Positions 34,387 to 43,226 of a stretch of DNA of 64,000 nt are shown one piece after another; position 1 is the stretch's first letter, and each line of letters starts with the position of its first letter. Position numbers and translations under genes: made by a program. This DNA comes from Mycolicibacterium vulneris. GTDB lineage: Bacteria; Actinomycetota; Actinomycetes; Mycobacteriales; Mycobacteriaceae. Location of the stretch: the NCBI RefSeq assembly GCF_002104765.1, contig NZ_NCXM01000005.1, positions 124,001-188,000 of the forward strand. Reading direction: 5' to 3'. Under the pieces are notes generated by a model. That model did no database searches and was not told where the DNA came from. It saw only the letters and a list, made by a program, of their open reading frames with translations.

Positions 34387-35433
34387 ATGGACCGCTATGA
34401 ACTACGCAGGCTCGACTACAGCCTGACGTCGGATCACGAGGCGCTGCAGGCCGCCTACCGCGATTTCTTCAAGACGCATTGTTCGATCGAAACCGTGCGC
34501 GCCGCCGAGGAAACCGGCTTCGACAAAAACCTGTGGGAGCGGTTGTGCGCCATGGGCGCAACGACCATGGCCGTCCCGGAATCCGCGGGCGGAGACGGTG
34601 CCACGATCGTCGACCTGACCCTGGTGGCCGAGGAGATCGGCCGGTCGCTGGCACCGGTTCCGTGGATCGACCAGGTCTGCACCGCCCGGCTGCTCGCGCG
34701 GCTCGGCGCGGCCGAGCCCGACGTCGTCCACGGCAAGCGACTCGCCGCATTCGATCCGCAGCACGACAGCGCGTCGGGTGCCCGGCTCCTGCCCACCGGG
34801 TCGATTGCCGACCAGATCATTGTTCGCGACGGCGACGACGTCGTCGCGCTGACCTTCGGAACGCGCCCGACCAAGGTGGACAACATCGGCCGGTTGCCGA
34901 TGGCCTGGGTGGATCCGGCGACCGCCGACACCCGCACCGTGCTGGCCAGCGGATCCGGCGCGTTGGCGGAATATCAACGGGCCCTGGATGAGTGGCGCGT
35001 GCTCAGCGCCTCGGCGCTGGTGGGCCTGGTGGAGGAGACCATGACCATCGCGGCTGAGTTCGCCAAGACTCGTTACACGCTGGGTGTGCCGATCTCGACG
35101 CTGCAGGGTATCTCTCACCCGCTGGCCAACATCGCGATCACCGTGCAGGGCGGTCGCAACCTGGCACGGCGCGCGGCCTGGTTCCTGGACAACGAGCCGC
35201 AGGAGCGGCCGGAGCTGGCGCCCTCGGCGTTCGTGTTCATGGCGGAGGAGGCGCCGAAGGCCGCGACCATGGCGGTGCATATCCAAGGTGGACTTGGTGT
35301 TTCGGCGGAGGCCGCCGCGACCGCGTATCTGGTGCGCGCCCGCGGCTGGGCGCTGGCCGGCGGCGATCCCGGCGCCAGCGCCAAGTACATCGGCGAGCTG
35401 GTCGCCGCACGCGAAAGTGGAAAGGGCGCCTGA
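34387..35433 (+). CDS. Acyl-CoA dehydrogenase-like subunit lacking a catalytic base
   Basis: This 348-residue ACAD is shorter than typical (about 390). The C-terminal Ile-Gln-Gly-Gly-Leu-Gly-Val is followed by Gly-Gly-Asp-Pro-Gly-Ala instead of the usual Glu-Gly-Thr region, so no catalytic Glu is visible. It resembles the non-catalytic or half-site subunits of the heterotetrameric ACADs known for steroid side-chain degradation (ChsE-type). The next gene, adjacent with no gap, encodes a full ACAD, the expected partner. ATG 34387 follows the amidohydrolase stop by two bases. Confidence 0.85.
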   Translation: MDRYELRRLDYSLTSDHEALQAAYRDFFKTHCSIETVRAAEETGFDKNLWERLCAMGATTMAVPESAGGDGATIVDLTLVAEEIGRSLAPVPWIDQVCTARLLARLGAAEPDVVHGKRLAAFDPQHDSASGARLLPTGSIADQIIVRDGDDVVALTFGTRPTKVDNIGRLPMAWVDPATADTRTVLASGSGALAEYQRALDEWRVLSASALVGLVEETMTIAAEFAKTRYTLGVPISTLQGISHPLANIAITVQGGRNLARRAAWFLDNEPQERPELAPSAFVFMAEEAPKAATMAVHIQGGLGVSAEAAATAYLVRARGWALAGGDPGASAKYIGELVAARESGKGA

Positions 35434-36633
35434 GTGGATTTCTCACGGGTCACGCTGTCCGAAGACGATCAGCGCTTCCAATCCGAAGCGCGCGATTTCC
35501 TACGCACGCATGTGACGGAAGACGTCAAGCGCCGGGACCGGGAAACGGGTGACAACTTCGACGAAGGGGTGCACCTGGCGTTGGGCGCCGCCGGTTACCT
35601 TGAGCGCGAATGGAAGCCGGAGGCCGACGGCGGCTTCAGCCGGCTGCGTCGCCGCATCTGGGAGCTGGAGAAGCGGCGCGCGCACGTGCCCTGGGTGACC
35701 TGGGGTACCACCGCCATGGTGGCCCGTTCGGTCGCTAGATTCGGTTCTGCCGAGTTGCGGGACGAGGTGTTGCCGGGTGTGTTCAGCGGGCACGTCCGGC
35801 TGTGCCTGGGCTACACCGAACCCGAGGGCGGATCCGACATCGCCACCTGCAAGACCCGCGCGGTGCGGGAAGCGGATGGATCGAGCTGGATTATCAACGG
35901 CTCCAAGATGTTCACCACCGGAGCGCACAACTGCCAGTACGTCTTCCTGATCACCAACACCGATCCGGACGCGCAGAAGCACAAGAGCCTGACCATGCTC
36001 CTGGTCCCGCTGAACTCCCCGGGCATCGAGATTCAGGGCATCCGCACCGTCGACGGCGACCGCACCAACATCGTCTACTACAGCGACGTGCGCGTCGACG
36101 ACAAGTACCGCCTGGGCGACGTGAACGCGGGCTGGACGGTACTGCGTGAGCCCCTCAACACCGAGCACGGCGCGGTGGCGGCCGCCTCGGATGGGCTGCA
36201 GGACGTGTCGATCATGATGCACCAGGCCGGTTTCATGGCCGATGCCCTGGACAAGGCCGCCGCCAGAGTCGCGGAGCGGGATCCGAATGGGCGCAGGCTC
36301 ATTGACGACTCCGCGGTGTCATATCGGTTGGGGCGCAGCGCCGCGCGGATGGAAGCGTCGCTGAGCGCGCCCACCATCTTCGGGCGCGTCGCCCTGGCGC
36401 AGACGATGCGTGACATCTCCCCGGACCTGATGGACATCCTCGGCACCGCGGCCGCGCTGCCCCTGGGCACCGACGGCGCCGCCGACAATGGGGCCGCGGA
36501 GTACGTGTACCGGTTCGCCCCGCTGGTCGGGATTTACGGCGGCACGCTCGAGGTGTTCCGCAACATGATCGCGCAATACGTGCTGGGCCTGGGCAAGCCG
36601 GCGTACGCGCCGGTCGCGCAGAAAGCGTCCTAG
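35434..36633 (+). CDS. Acyl-CoA dehydrogenase (partner subunit)
   Basis: The 399-residue protein keeps the flavin loop Tyr-Thr-Glu-Pro-Glu-Gly-Gly-Ser-Asp, Lys-Met-Phe-Thr-Thr-Gly-Ala and the C-terminal Ile-Tyr-Gly-Gly-Thr-Leu-Glu-Val-Phe-Arg-Asn. The Gly-Gly-Thr in place of Glu-Gly-Thr is typical of ACADs in which the base comes from another helix or from the mate in an alpha2beta2 complex. GTG 35434 directly follows the preceding TGA. It ends the six-gene operon and converges on the thiolase. Confidence 0.87.
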   Translation: MDFSRVTLSEDDQRFQSEARDFLRTHVTEDVKRRDRETGDNFDEGVHLALGAAGYLEREWKPEADGGFSRLRRRIWELEKRRAHVPWVTWGTTAMVARSVARFGSAELRDEVLPGVFSGHVRLCLGYTEPEGGSDIATCKTRAVREADGSSWIINGSKMFTTGAHNCQYVFLITNTDPDAQKHKSLTMLLVPLNSPGIEIQGIRTVDGDRTNIVYYSDVRVDDKYRLGDVNAGWTVLREPLNTEHGAVAAASDGLQDVSIMMHQAGFMADALDKAAARVAERDPNGRRLIDDSAVSYRLGRSAARMEASLSAPTIFGRVALAQTMRDISPDLMDILGTAAALPLGTDGAADNGAAEYVYRFAPLVGIYGGTLEVFRNMIAQYVLGLGKPAYAPVAQKAS

Positions 36634-36659
36634 CGCCCGCGGGTTCGCCCCGCTGTGCG

Positions 36660-37817
36660 TCAGGTCGTGAGGATGGTCGCCGCGGCGGTGCCCGGCGCGC
36701 CGTACAGCTGGGCGAATCCCACCTTCGGGTTGCCCGGCACCTGTCGTTCGCCCGCCTCGCCGCGGAGTTGGCGCACGATCTCGTGGATCTGCCGCAGGCC
36801 GGAGGCGCCGATGGGCTCGCCGTTGGCGATCAGCCCGCCGTCGGTGTTGACCGGCATCGCGCCGTTGATCTCGGTGGCGCCGTCGGCCAGGAGCTTCTCC
36901 TGATCGCCGTGTTCGCAGAACCCGCACTCGGCCATGTGGATGATCTCTGCGCCGGCGTCGGTGTCCTGTAACTGGATCACGTCGACATCGTCGGGCGCGA
37001 TGCCGGCCTTCTCGAACGCGGTGCGGGCGGCGTAAACCGTTGGGGCCCGGTCTTCTTCGATCGGCGCGCAGGTGGTGTTCACCTCGTACGCCCCGTAGCG
37101 ACGGGTGCGCACCTCCACAGCCCGCAGATAGACGGGCTTGGAGGTATATCGGTGCGCGATGTCCGCTCGGCACATGACCACGGCGGCGGCGCCTTCATCG
37201 GGCGCGCAGAACATGTATTGGGTCAGCGGATAATTCAGCATCGCAGAGTTCAGGATGTCTTGTTCGGAGATCGGTTTGCGGCGAAACGCGTTGGGGTTGA
37301 TGGCCCCGTTGCGGAAGTTTTTGGCGGCGACCTTGGCCAGGGTCTGCTGGGAGATGCCGTGATCGTGCAGGTAGCGGTTGGCTTTCATGCCGAAGAACTG
37401 GGTGGTCAGATACTGTCCGTTCTCGGCATACCAGCGCGGCATTCCGACCAGGGCGGGGTCCTCGGTGAACGCGCCGCGCGGATGTTTGTCCAGGCCGACG
37501 GCGATCCCGATGTCGTAGTCGCCCAATCGGATGCCGTCGGCGCACGCCTTGGCGGCGCTGGCGGCGGTCGCGCACGCGTTGAACACATTGGTGAACGGGA
37601 TGCCGGTCAGGCCGACCATGCCGACGATCGCGTCCGGGTTGGCCACCGTCCAGCTCCCGCCGGTGGCGAACTGGACGTCCCGCCACGCGATACCGGCGTC
37701 GGCCACCGCGGCGAGAATGGCGTCGACGCCCATCTGCATCGCCGACTTGCCCTCGAAGCGCCCGAACGGGTGCAAACCCACGCCGATGATGGCGATATCG
37801 TTGTTATTGGAGGTCAC
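36660..37817 (-). CDS. SCP2-type thiolase / lipid-transfer protein
   Basis: This 385-residue thiolase-fold protein belongs to the lipid-transfer (SCPx) branch. The nucleophile is present in Asn-Ala-Cys-Ala-Thr, but the usual Gly-His-Pro motif reads Gly-Glu-Pro-Ile-Gly-Ala-Ser-Gly, with Glu replacing His. Members of this branch include thiolases and, in steroid catabolism, retro-aldolases. GTG 37817 overlaps the CaiB stop (GTGA). It is the last gene of the P450-CaiB-thiolase operon and would cleave a 3-oxo or 3-hydroxy acyl-CoA side chain. Confidence 0.86.
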   Translation of the reverse strand: MTSNNNDIAIIGVGLHPFGRFEGKSAMQMGVDAILAAVADAGIAWRDVQFATGGSWTVANPDAIVGMVGLTGIPFTNVFNACATAASAAKACADGIRLGDYDIGIAVGLDKHPRGAFTEDPALVGMPRWYAENGQYLTTQFFGMKANRYLHDHGISQQTLAKVAAKNFRNGAINPNAFRRKPISEQDILNSAMLNYPLTQYMFCAPDEGAAAVVMCRADIAHRYTSKPVYLRAVEVRTRRYGAYEVNTTCAPIEEDRAPTVYAARTAFEKAGIAPDDVDVIQLQDTDAGAEIIHMAECGFCEHGDQEKLLADGATEINGAMPVNTDGGLIANGEPIGASGLRQIHEIVRQLRGEAGERQVPGNPKVGFAQLYGAPGTAAATILTT

Positions 37818-39040
37818 GCAATGGCTCCTGCATTCTTGAGTTCCTCGATGCGGTCCCAGTCCATGCCGAGCTCCATCAGGACCAGCTCGGTGTGCTCGCT
37901 GGCCTGCGGCGCCCGTGTCGTCGTCAACGGCTCGTGGTTGAACTGAACGGGGCCGCGGACCACGCGGAACGGCTTGCCGCCGCCGGCGAGCTCGACCTCC
38001 GCGATCATGTCGTTGGCGATCGCCTGCTCGTCCTGGACCAGGTCGATGAGGCTCTGGAACGGCGCCCACTGACCCTTCATGGTCTTGAGGTGCTGACGCC
38101 AATAGTCAAAAGGCTTGCCGGAAAAGGCCTTTGAAATCAGTTCGGCGGCCGCGTCGGCGTTCTGTATCAACGGGAGCGCCTCGGAGAAGCGGGGATCGTC
38201 GGCCGCCTCGGGAATGCCCAGGTGTTCGAAGGTGTCGCGGATCAGCCCGGTCGGGCTGATGATGCACAGGTTGATGGTGCCGCCGTCGGAGGTTTCATAG
38301 TTACCCATGAAGGGATTCACCGAGGCCGCGCCCGAACCCGGCATGGGCGTGCGCATGACCTCGCCGGTCTCCATGCCCTGCGTCACACTGGCGCCCGCCG
38401 CCCACCACGCCGTGCTCAGCAGCGACACGTCCAGTTCGACGGCCTCGCCGGTGCGCTCGCGATGCAGCAGCGCGGCCGAGATGCCGCCGGCGATGAACAT
38501 GCCGCCGATCGAATCGCCGAATGCGGGAATGCCTTGTCCCAGTGCGCCGCCCAGCTCCTCGGGGGTCAGGGCGTACCCGATGCCGCTGCGCGTCCAGAAC
38601 GCCGTGCCGTCATAGCCGCCGGTGTCACGCTCGGCGCCTTTGTCGCCGTAGGCCGAGCCGCGGGCGTATACGATGTTCGGGTTCACCGCGCGAATATGCT
38701 CCACGTCGAACTTGTGCTTCTGGCGCTGCGCGGGCATGTAGTTGGTCAGAAACACATCCGCGGTCTTGGCCAGCTCGTAGATCACTTCCTGACCGCCCGG
38801 TGTGGAGACGTCGATCCCGACGCTGCGTTTACCGCGGTTGGGATGTTCCATCAGCGGGTGCCGTTCCGGATCGACTTGAATGCCACCCATATTCAAAAAG
38901 CCGCGCTGGGTGTCGCCGCGCGCCGGGTGTTCGACTTTGATGACGTCCGCTCCCCAGTCGGCCAGGATGGCTCCGGCCGCCGGAACGAAGGTGAACTGCG
39001 CAAGCTCCAGGACCCGTAAGCCCGTCATGACTTTGACCAT
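37814..39040 (-). CDS. CaiB/BaiF family III CoA-transferase
   Basis: A 408-residue family III CoA-transferase or racemase-like protein. Family marks are Val-Leu-Glu-Leu-Ala-Gln, Trp-Gly-Ala-Asp-Val-Ile-Lys-Val-Glu-His-Pro, Asn-Arg-Gly-Lys-Arg-Ser and the catalytic Asp D144 in Gly-Gly-Tyr-Asp-Gly-Thr-Ala. It may move CoA between acids or epimerise an alpha-methyl acyl-CoA. The gene lies 11 bp after the P450 and overlaps the thiolase start, a classical arrangement in mycobacterial side-chain degradation loci. Confidence 0.88.
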   Translation of the reverse strand: MVKVMTGLRVLELAQFTFVPAAGAILADWGADVIKVEHPARGDTQRGFLNMGGIQVDPERHPLMEHPNRGKRSVGIDVSTPGGQEVIYELAKTADVFLTNYMPAQRQKHKFDVEHIRAVNPNIVYARGSAYGDKGAERDTGGYDGTAFWTRSGIGYALTPEELGGALGQGIPAFGDSIGGMFIAGGISAALLHRERTGEAVELDVSLLSTAWWAAGASVTQGMETGEVMRTPMPGSGAASVNPFMGNYETSDGGTINLCIISPTGLIRDTFEHLGIPEAADDPRFSEALPLIQNADAAAELISKAFSGKPFDYWRQHLKTMKGQWAPFQSLIDLVQDEQAIANDMIAEVELAGGGKPFRVVRGPVQFNHEPLTTTRAPQASEHTELVLMELGMDWDRIEELKNAGAIA

Positions 39041-39050
39041 TTCGCCGACC

Positions 39051-40259
39051 CTACTTCGCGTCGAACGTCACCGGAAGCGCATTCGGCGACCGGAACGGCT
39101 GACCGTGGATGTGCGGGTCATCGTCGGCCAGCAAGGCAACGTTGGTCAGCCGGTCCAGCAGGCACTCCATCGCGACGCGCGTTTCCAACCGCGCCAGATG
39201 CAGACCCAAGCAGGTGTGCTCACCGGCGGCGAACGAGATGTGTGGCACGTGCTTGCGGAAGATGTCGAAGTCTTCGGAGCGTTCCCAACGCCGTTCGTCG
39301 CGGTTGGCCGAACCGATGCACACGCCGATCACCGAACGAGCCGGAATCTTCACACCTTCCACCTCGGTGTCTTCGGTCGTGAAGCGTTGCACGACGGTCA
39401 GCGGCGTCTCGTAGCGCAGCCCTTCCTCGATGGCCGGCGCCAGCAACTCGCGGTCGGCTTGCACCGCGGCGAACTGCTCCGGATGGGTCAGCAACAGATA
39501 CAGCAGGTTTCCCGACGAGCGATAGGTGGTCTCCAGGCCGGCGGGCAGCAGCAGCCGCAGGAACGAGTAAATGGCTTCGTCGGTGAGCTTTTCGCCGTCG
39601 ATCTCCGCGGTGACCAGGTCGCCGATGATGTCCTCGGTGGGCTTGGACTTGCGCTGTTCGATCTGTTCGACGAAGTAGTCCTTGAGCGCCGCCGACGCCT
39701 CGAAGGCGCCCTCGTAGTTGACGTGGTAGCTGATCAATTGGACGGCGCGCTTGCGGAACATCGGCAGGTCGTTGGCCGGCAGTCCCAGCAGCTTGGCGAT
39801 GACGCGGGTGGGGAATTCGAAGGTGAAGTTCCGGATCAGGTCGGCGCGACCGGTCTCGATGAACTCGTCGATCAGGCCATTGCAGATCGGCCGCACGATG
39901 GTGGGCTCCCAGCGGGCCAGCGCCTTGGACTTGAACGCCGCGGAGACCAGGTTGCGGTGTTCACGGTGCCTCTTGCCCTCCATCGCCAGAATCGTCGGCC
40001 CCATGAACAGGCCGATGGTCTTGTCGTATGGCTTGGAACTGAACACCCGTCCGTCCCGGAACACCGTGTTGACCGCGTCGAACGACATCGCCGAGTACTC
40101 CTGCTTGGGCATCAGGGACTCGGGCGTCTTGGAGTAGTCCATCACCGTGCCGGCGAACACGCCGGCCTCCCGCCGCTTGCGGGCGAAGAACGGGTAGGGG
40201 TCACGCAGGCTGACGGTTTCGTCGCCGGCACCGGCGGCGGTGTGAACGTTGGTCGTCAC
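39051..40259 (-). CDS. Cytochrome P450
   Basis: This 402-residue P450 has the haem loop Phe-Ala-Ala-Gly-Glu-His-Thr-C350-Leu-Gly, the ExxR helix (Glu-Glu-Gly-Leu-Arg-Tyr-Glu), and an I-helix Pro-Ala-Gly-Leu-Glu-Thr-Thr with Glu before Thr instead of the common Asp. It is soluble, without a membrane anchor. GTG 40259 has GGGAG six bases upstream. It heads the leftward P450-CaiB-thiolase operon, 48 bp from the best copy of the 19-bp operator motif. Hydroxylation of a hydrophobic substrate is expected; no CYP number can be given from sequence memory. Confidence 0.93.
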   Translation of the reverse strand: MTTNVHTAAGAGDETVSLRDPYPFFARKRREAGVFAGTVMDYSKTPESLMPKQEYSAMSFDAVNTVFRDGRVFSSKPYDKTIGLFMGPTILAMEGKRHREHRNLVSAAFKSKALARWEPTIVRPICNGLIDEFIETGRADLIRNFTFEFPTRVIAKLLGLPANDLPMFRKRAVQLISYHVNYEGAFEASAALKDYFVEQIEQRKSKPTEDIIGDLVTAEIDGEKLTDEAIYSFLRLLLPAGLETTYRSSGNLLYLLLTHPEQFAAVQADRELLAPAIEEGLRYETPLTVVQRFTTEDTEVEGVKIPARSVIGVCIGSANRDERRWERSEDFDIFRKHVPHISFAAGEHTCLGLHLARLETRVAMECLLDRLTNVALLADDDPHIHGQPFRSPNALPVTFDAK

Positions 40260-40307
40260 CTGATCTCCCGGATCTCAGCACGATCGAACACTTACTTCGT
40301 AAGATCG

Positions 40308-40326
40308 TACTGTAATTATTACAGTA
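40308..40326. promoter_or_regulatory. Shared 19-bp operator, site d (perfect palindrome)
   Basis: TACTGTAATTATTACAGTA is an exact inverted repeat (9-bp arms, one-base centre) between the divergent P450 operon and the broken aldehyde dehydrogenase. It is the best of six similar sites at operon heads from 24.5 to 48.4 kb. The palindromy implies a dimeric repressor or activator. Confidence 0.75.
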
Positions 40327-40384
40327 GGCAATATGGGCATGACCACGCGAGTTCGCTCGCCGGTCCGGACACCGAAGGTGATTC

Positions 40385-41190
40385 ATGAGCACACTCGACG
40401 AACGCGCTCACGGCACTGTCGAACAGCGGGCCGCTGAGCTGGATGCGGTCTTGCAGCGGCAACGGCGTGCCTTCATGAACGAGGAGCCGCCCAGCCCCGA
40501 CTATGTGTTCGTGCCCGACGGGCGGCTGGACGCCTTCGTCGATGTCGCCCGGAATACCTTGCACGACATGTTCGGAAGCATCGTGTCGAACAAGGACTAC
40601 TGCTCGAGTGTTTCGACCGCGTCGTCGGGCTGATCGAGGATGCCCGAGACAAGGGGGCCGGCGTGGAAATCATTGCGCCGGTGGGGGAGTCGCTACCGGA
40701 CCGGGCCTCGCGCAAGATCGCACCCACTATCGTCCGAAACGTCGACGAGCGCATGAAGATCGCGAGCGGGGAGATCTTCGGTCCGGTCCTCGTGGTCAAG
40801 GCGTACTCGGGGCTGACGGAGGCCATCGACTACATCAACGATCGGCCGGCGCCGTTGGTGGCGTACTGGTATGGACCCGACGATGCGGACTTCCGCACCT
40901 TCGTTCGCAGCACCCGTAGCGGCGGTGTCGCCCGCAATGACTTTGCAGCACAGATGATTCCGTCTGCGGCGCCGTTCGGGGGCGTGGGCCGCAGCGGTAT
41001 GGGCGCCTACCACGGCAAGGCCGGTTTCGACACCTTCAGCCATCACCGCACCGTGGTGGGCAACGATCTGCCGTTCAGCATCACCGGAAACGCGGCGCCG
41101 CCATTCGGCCGGTCGTTGCGGCTGGGCGCCGACGTGATGATGCGAATAACGAAGGCCCGCAACCGCCGCCGGCTAGGCGCGAGTCGGTAA
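40385..41190 (+). pseudogene. Aldehyde dehydrogenase, internally deleted and frameshifted
   Basis: The first 39 codons match the N-terminus of coniferyl-aldehyde-dehydrogenase-type ALDHs, ending Pro-Ser-Pro-Asp-Tyr. The next codons (Val-Phe-Val-Pro-Asp-Gly) belong far downstream, just after the catalytic Cys region that normally reads Cys-Val-Ala-Pro-Asp-Tyr. The NAD-binding half and active site are therefore missing (roughly 230 codons), probably by recombination between the two Pro-Asp-Tyr codon runs. A second lesion near 40605 shifts the frame: Phe-Asp-Arg-Val-Val-Gly-Leu-Ile resumes in another frame and runs on, with Glu-Ile-Phe-Gly-Pro-Val and Gly-Gly-Val-Gly-Arg-Ser-Gly, to 41190. No activity is expected. 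Confidence 0.85.
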
Positions 41191-41225
41191 GTTTCCCGGC
41201 CCTGGCCAACAGGCCCGCGTACCGG

Positions 41226-42878
41226 TCAGCCGCTCACCGCCTGCTCGCGCGCCCACCGGTAGTCGGCCTTACCCGACGGGCTGCGCTCGATGACCGAACG
41301 GAACACGATCGCTTTGGGCAGTTTGTAGCGCGCCAGCGTCTGCGCGGCGTGCGCCACCAGTTCTTCGGACTCGGCGCTGGCTCCCGGTGCGAGCGCCACC
41401 ACGGCGACGACCTCCTGGCCCCACCGCTCGCTCGGCCGACCGGCGACCACCACGTCGGCCACCGCGGGATGCGACGCGATGGCCGTCTCGACTTCCTCGA
41501 CGAAGATCTTCTCGCCGCCGGAATTTATGGTCACCGAATCCCGGCCCAGCAATTCGATGGAGCCGTCGGTGCCGTGCCGCGCGCGGTCACCGGGGACGGC
41601 GTACCGGACGCCGTCGATCACCGGAAATGTCTTGGCCGTCTTGGCCGCATCGCCCTTGTAACCGAGCGGAACATAGCCCCGCTGCGCCAGCCAGCCCATC
41701 CCGTCGTGGCCCGGCTCCAGGATTGCCGTCAGGTCCTCTGCCGCCACGAAAGTGTCCGGCCCGGCGTTGAACGTGCCGGTGGCCACCGCTCCCGACGTCG
41801 ACATGTGGTGCATCTGCGCCCCGGTCTCCGACGAGCCGACACCATCGACCACAACCGCGTTCGGCAGCGTTTCGATCAAGCGCTGCTTGACGTACGGCGT
41901 CAGCAGCGCACCACCGTTGGCGACGACCGCAAGCGACGACACGTCGGCTATCCCCTTCTCGATGGCGGCCACCAAGGGGCGCGCCATCGCATCGCCCACC
42001 ACGGTGACCACCATGACTTGTTCCCGCTCGATGGTGCGCACCACGTCGTCGGCGTCCAGGTGATCGACCACCGTCGGAAAGACGACGGACTGCCCCGTCG
42101 TGATCGCGGTCATCACACTCCACTGGGCGGCGCCATGGATCAGTGGCGGCAGAATCATCAGCTTGGTGCCCGGGCCCGACGCGGCGCGTTCGACGATCTC
42201 CTCGAGGGAGCTGGACGGCTCACCCGTCATCAGATTCCGGCCGCCGAAGGACGTCATGAAAATGTCGTGCTGGCGCCACAACACGCCCTTCGGCATGCCC
42301 GTCGTGCCACCGGTGTACAGAACGTACAGGTCGTCGGCGGAGTGCTGAACCGGCGGCGGTTCCGGGGACACCGACGCCAGGGCGGCCTCGTAATCGACTG
42401 CGCCCTCGAGTAAGTCGTTGCCCGAGTCGTCGGCGATCTGGATGAGCACGCGCAGCTGTGGTAGATCCGGCAGGATCTCGGCCACCTGCGGCGCGAACGC
42501 GGCGTGGTAGAGCAGCGCGGTCGCCCCGGAATCCGCCAGCAGGTATTGCAGCTCGCTCTTCACGTAGCGGAAGTTGACGTTGAACGGAGCAACCCGTGCC
42601 TCGAAGCTGCCCAGCAATGCCTCGACGAATTCGTTCCCGTTGTAGGCGTAAAGGCCCAGCAAGTCCTGGCCCACCTCGTGGCCGCCCAGCGCCGAGCGCT
42701 CGGTGTGGCAACCCAATCCCTGCGCGTGCAGATACGCGGCCAGCCGGTTGGAGCGCTCGATCACCTGCCGGTAGGTGTAGCGCCGGTCTCCCTGGATGAT
42801 CAGCTCCCGATCGGGAATCGCGGCGGCGACGGCCTTCGCGACGGCCGGAACCGTGAATGTTGTTGTGGTGTCGGACAT
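41226..42878 (-). CDS. Acyl-CoA synthetase, FadD19-like
   Basis: The 550-residue ligase is similar in many places to mycobacterial FadD19, which activates C24-branched steroid side-chain acids: Val-Asn-Phe-Arg-Tyr-Val, Tyr-Thr-Gly-Gly-Thr-Thr-Gly-x-Pro-Lys-Gly-Val, Pro-Pro-Leu-Ile-His-Gly, Gly-Asp-Ala-Met-Ala-Arg-Pro-Leu-Val, Ser-Ile-like Ser-Gly-Gly-Glu-Lys and the end Ser-Gly-Lys-Ala-Asp-Tyr-Arg-Trp. ATG 42878 has AGAGGC upstream. It is the last gene of the Rieske-isochorismatase-thioesterase remnant operon. A steroid-like or other polycyclic acid is a reasonable but unproven substrate. Confidence 0.88.
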   Translation of the reverse strand: MSDTTTTFTVPAVAKAVAAAIPDRELIIQGDRRYTYRQVIERSNRLAAYLHAQGLGCHTERSALGGHEVGQDLLGLYAYNGNEFVEALLGSFEARVAPFNVNFRYVKSELQYLLADSGATALLYHAAFAPQVAEILPDLPQLRVLIQIADDSGNDLLEGAVDYEAALASVSPEPPPVQHSADDLYVLYTGGTTGMPKGVLWRQHDIFMTSFGGRNLMTGEPSSSLEEIVERAASGPGTKLMILPPLIHGAAQWSVMTAITTGQSVVFPTVVDHLDADDVVRTIEREQVMVVTVVGDAMARPLVAAIEKGIADVSSLAVVANGGALLTPYVKQRLIETLPNAVVVDGVGSSETGAQMHHMSTSGAVATGTFNAGPDTFVAAEDLTAILEPGHDGMGWLAQRGYVPLGYKGDAAKTAKTFPVIDGVRYAVPGDRARHGTDGSIELLGRDSVTINSGGEKIFVEEVETAIASHPAVADVVVAGRPSERWGQEVVAVVALAPGASAESEELVAHAAQTLARYKLPKAIVFRSVIERSPSGKADYRWAREQAVSG

Positions 42879-42886
42879 CGTGCCTC

Positions 42887-43226
42887 TCACGGCGGGTGGG
42901 GTAGCAAACGAACCATCAGGCCGTCGGCTTCGCTGAGCAAGGTTCCATCGGCGGCTATCATAGTAGCGTCAATGAAAACCTTCCTGCGGTCGACGTTTGT
43001 GATGCGGCCATGGGCGGTCAGTGGCTGGTCGATGGGGGTGATGCTGCGGAAGTCGACGTGCAGGTAGGCGGTGCGCGTCGGCCGGATGTCCGCGGCCGTC
43101 ACGACCATGCCGAACAGCCTGCAGCCGGCGCAGCGCGGCGACGAACGGGCCCAGTGCCGCGGGCGCGTCCTCGACGGGTCTGACGTCGGGGAATCCGCCT
43201 CGAACTTCCGGCGCAGTTTCGGTCAT
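42887..43226 (-). pseudogene. Hotdog thioesterase (PaaI-like), internally deleted
   Basis: From ATG 43226 about 36 codons give a family-like N-terminus (Thr-Glu-Thr-Ala-Pro-Glu-Val ... Leu-Arg-Arg-Leu-Gln). After that only another frame makes sense, and it enters at the late part of the hotdog fold (Arg-Thr-Ala-Tyr-Leu-His-Val-Asp-Phe-Arg-Ser-Ile-Thr-Pro) and runs to the stop at 42887. The central region with the His-Gly-Gly active-site helix is absent. The start still overlaps the upstream stop by ATGA, so the operon frame was intact before the deletion. Confidence 0.75.

Noticed and set aside
40291..40303. CTTAC-TTC-GTAAG inverted repeat next to site d
   Set aside because: Only 5-bp arms; too short to separate from chance beside the stronger 19-bp palindrome.
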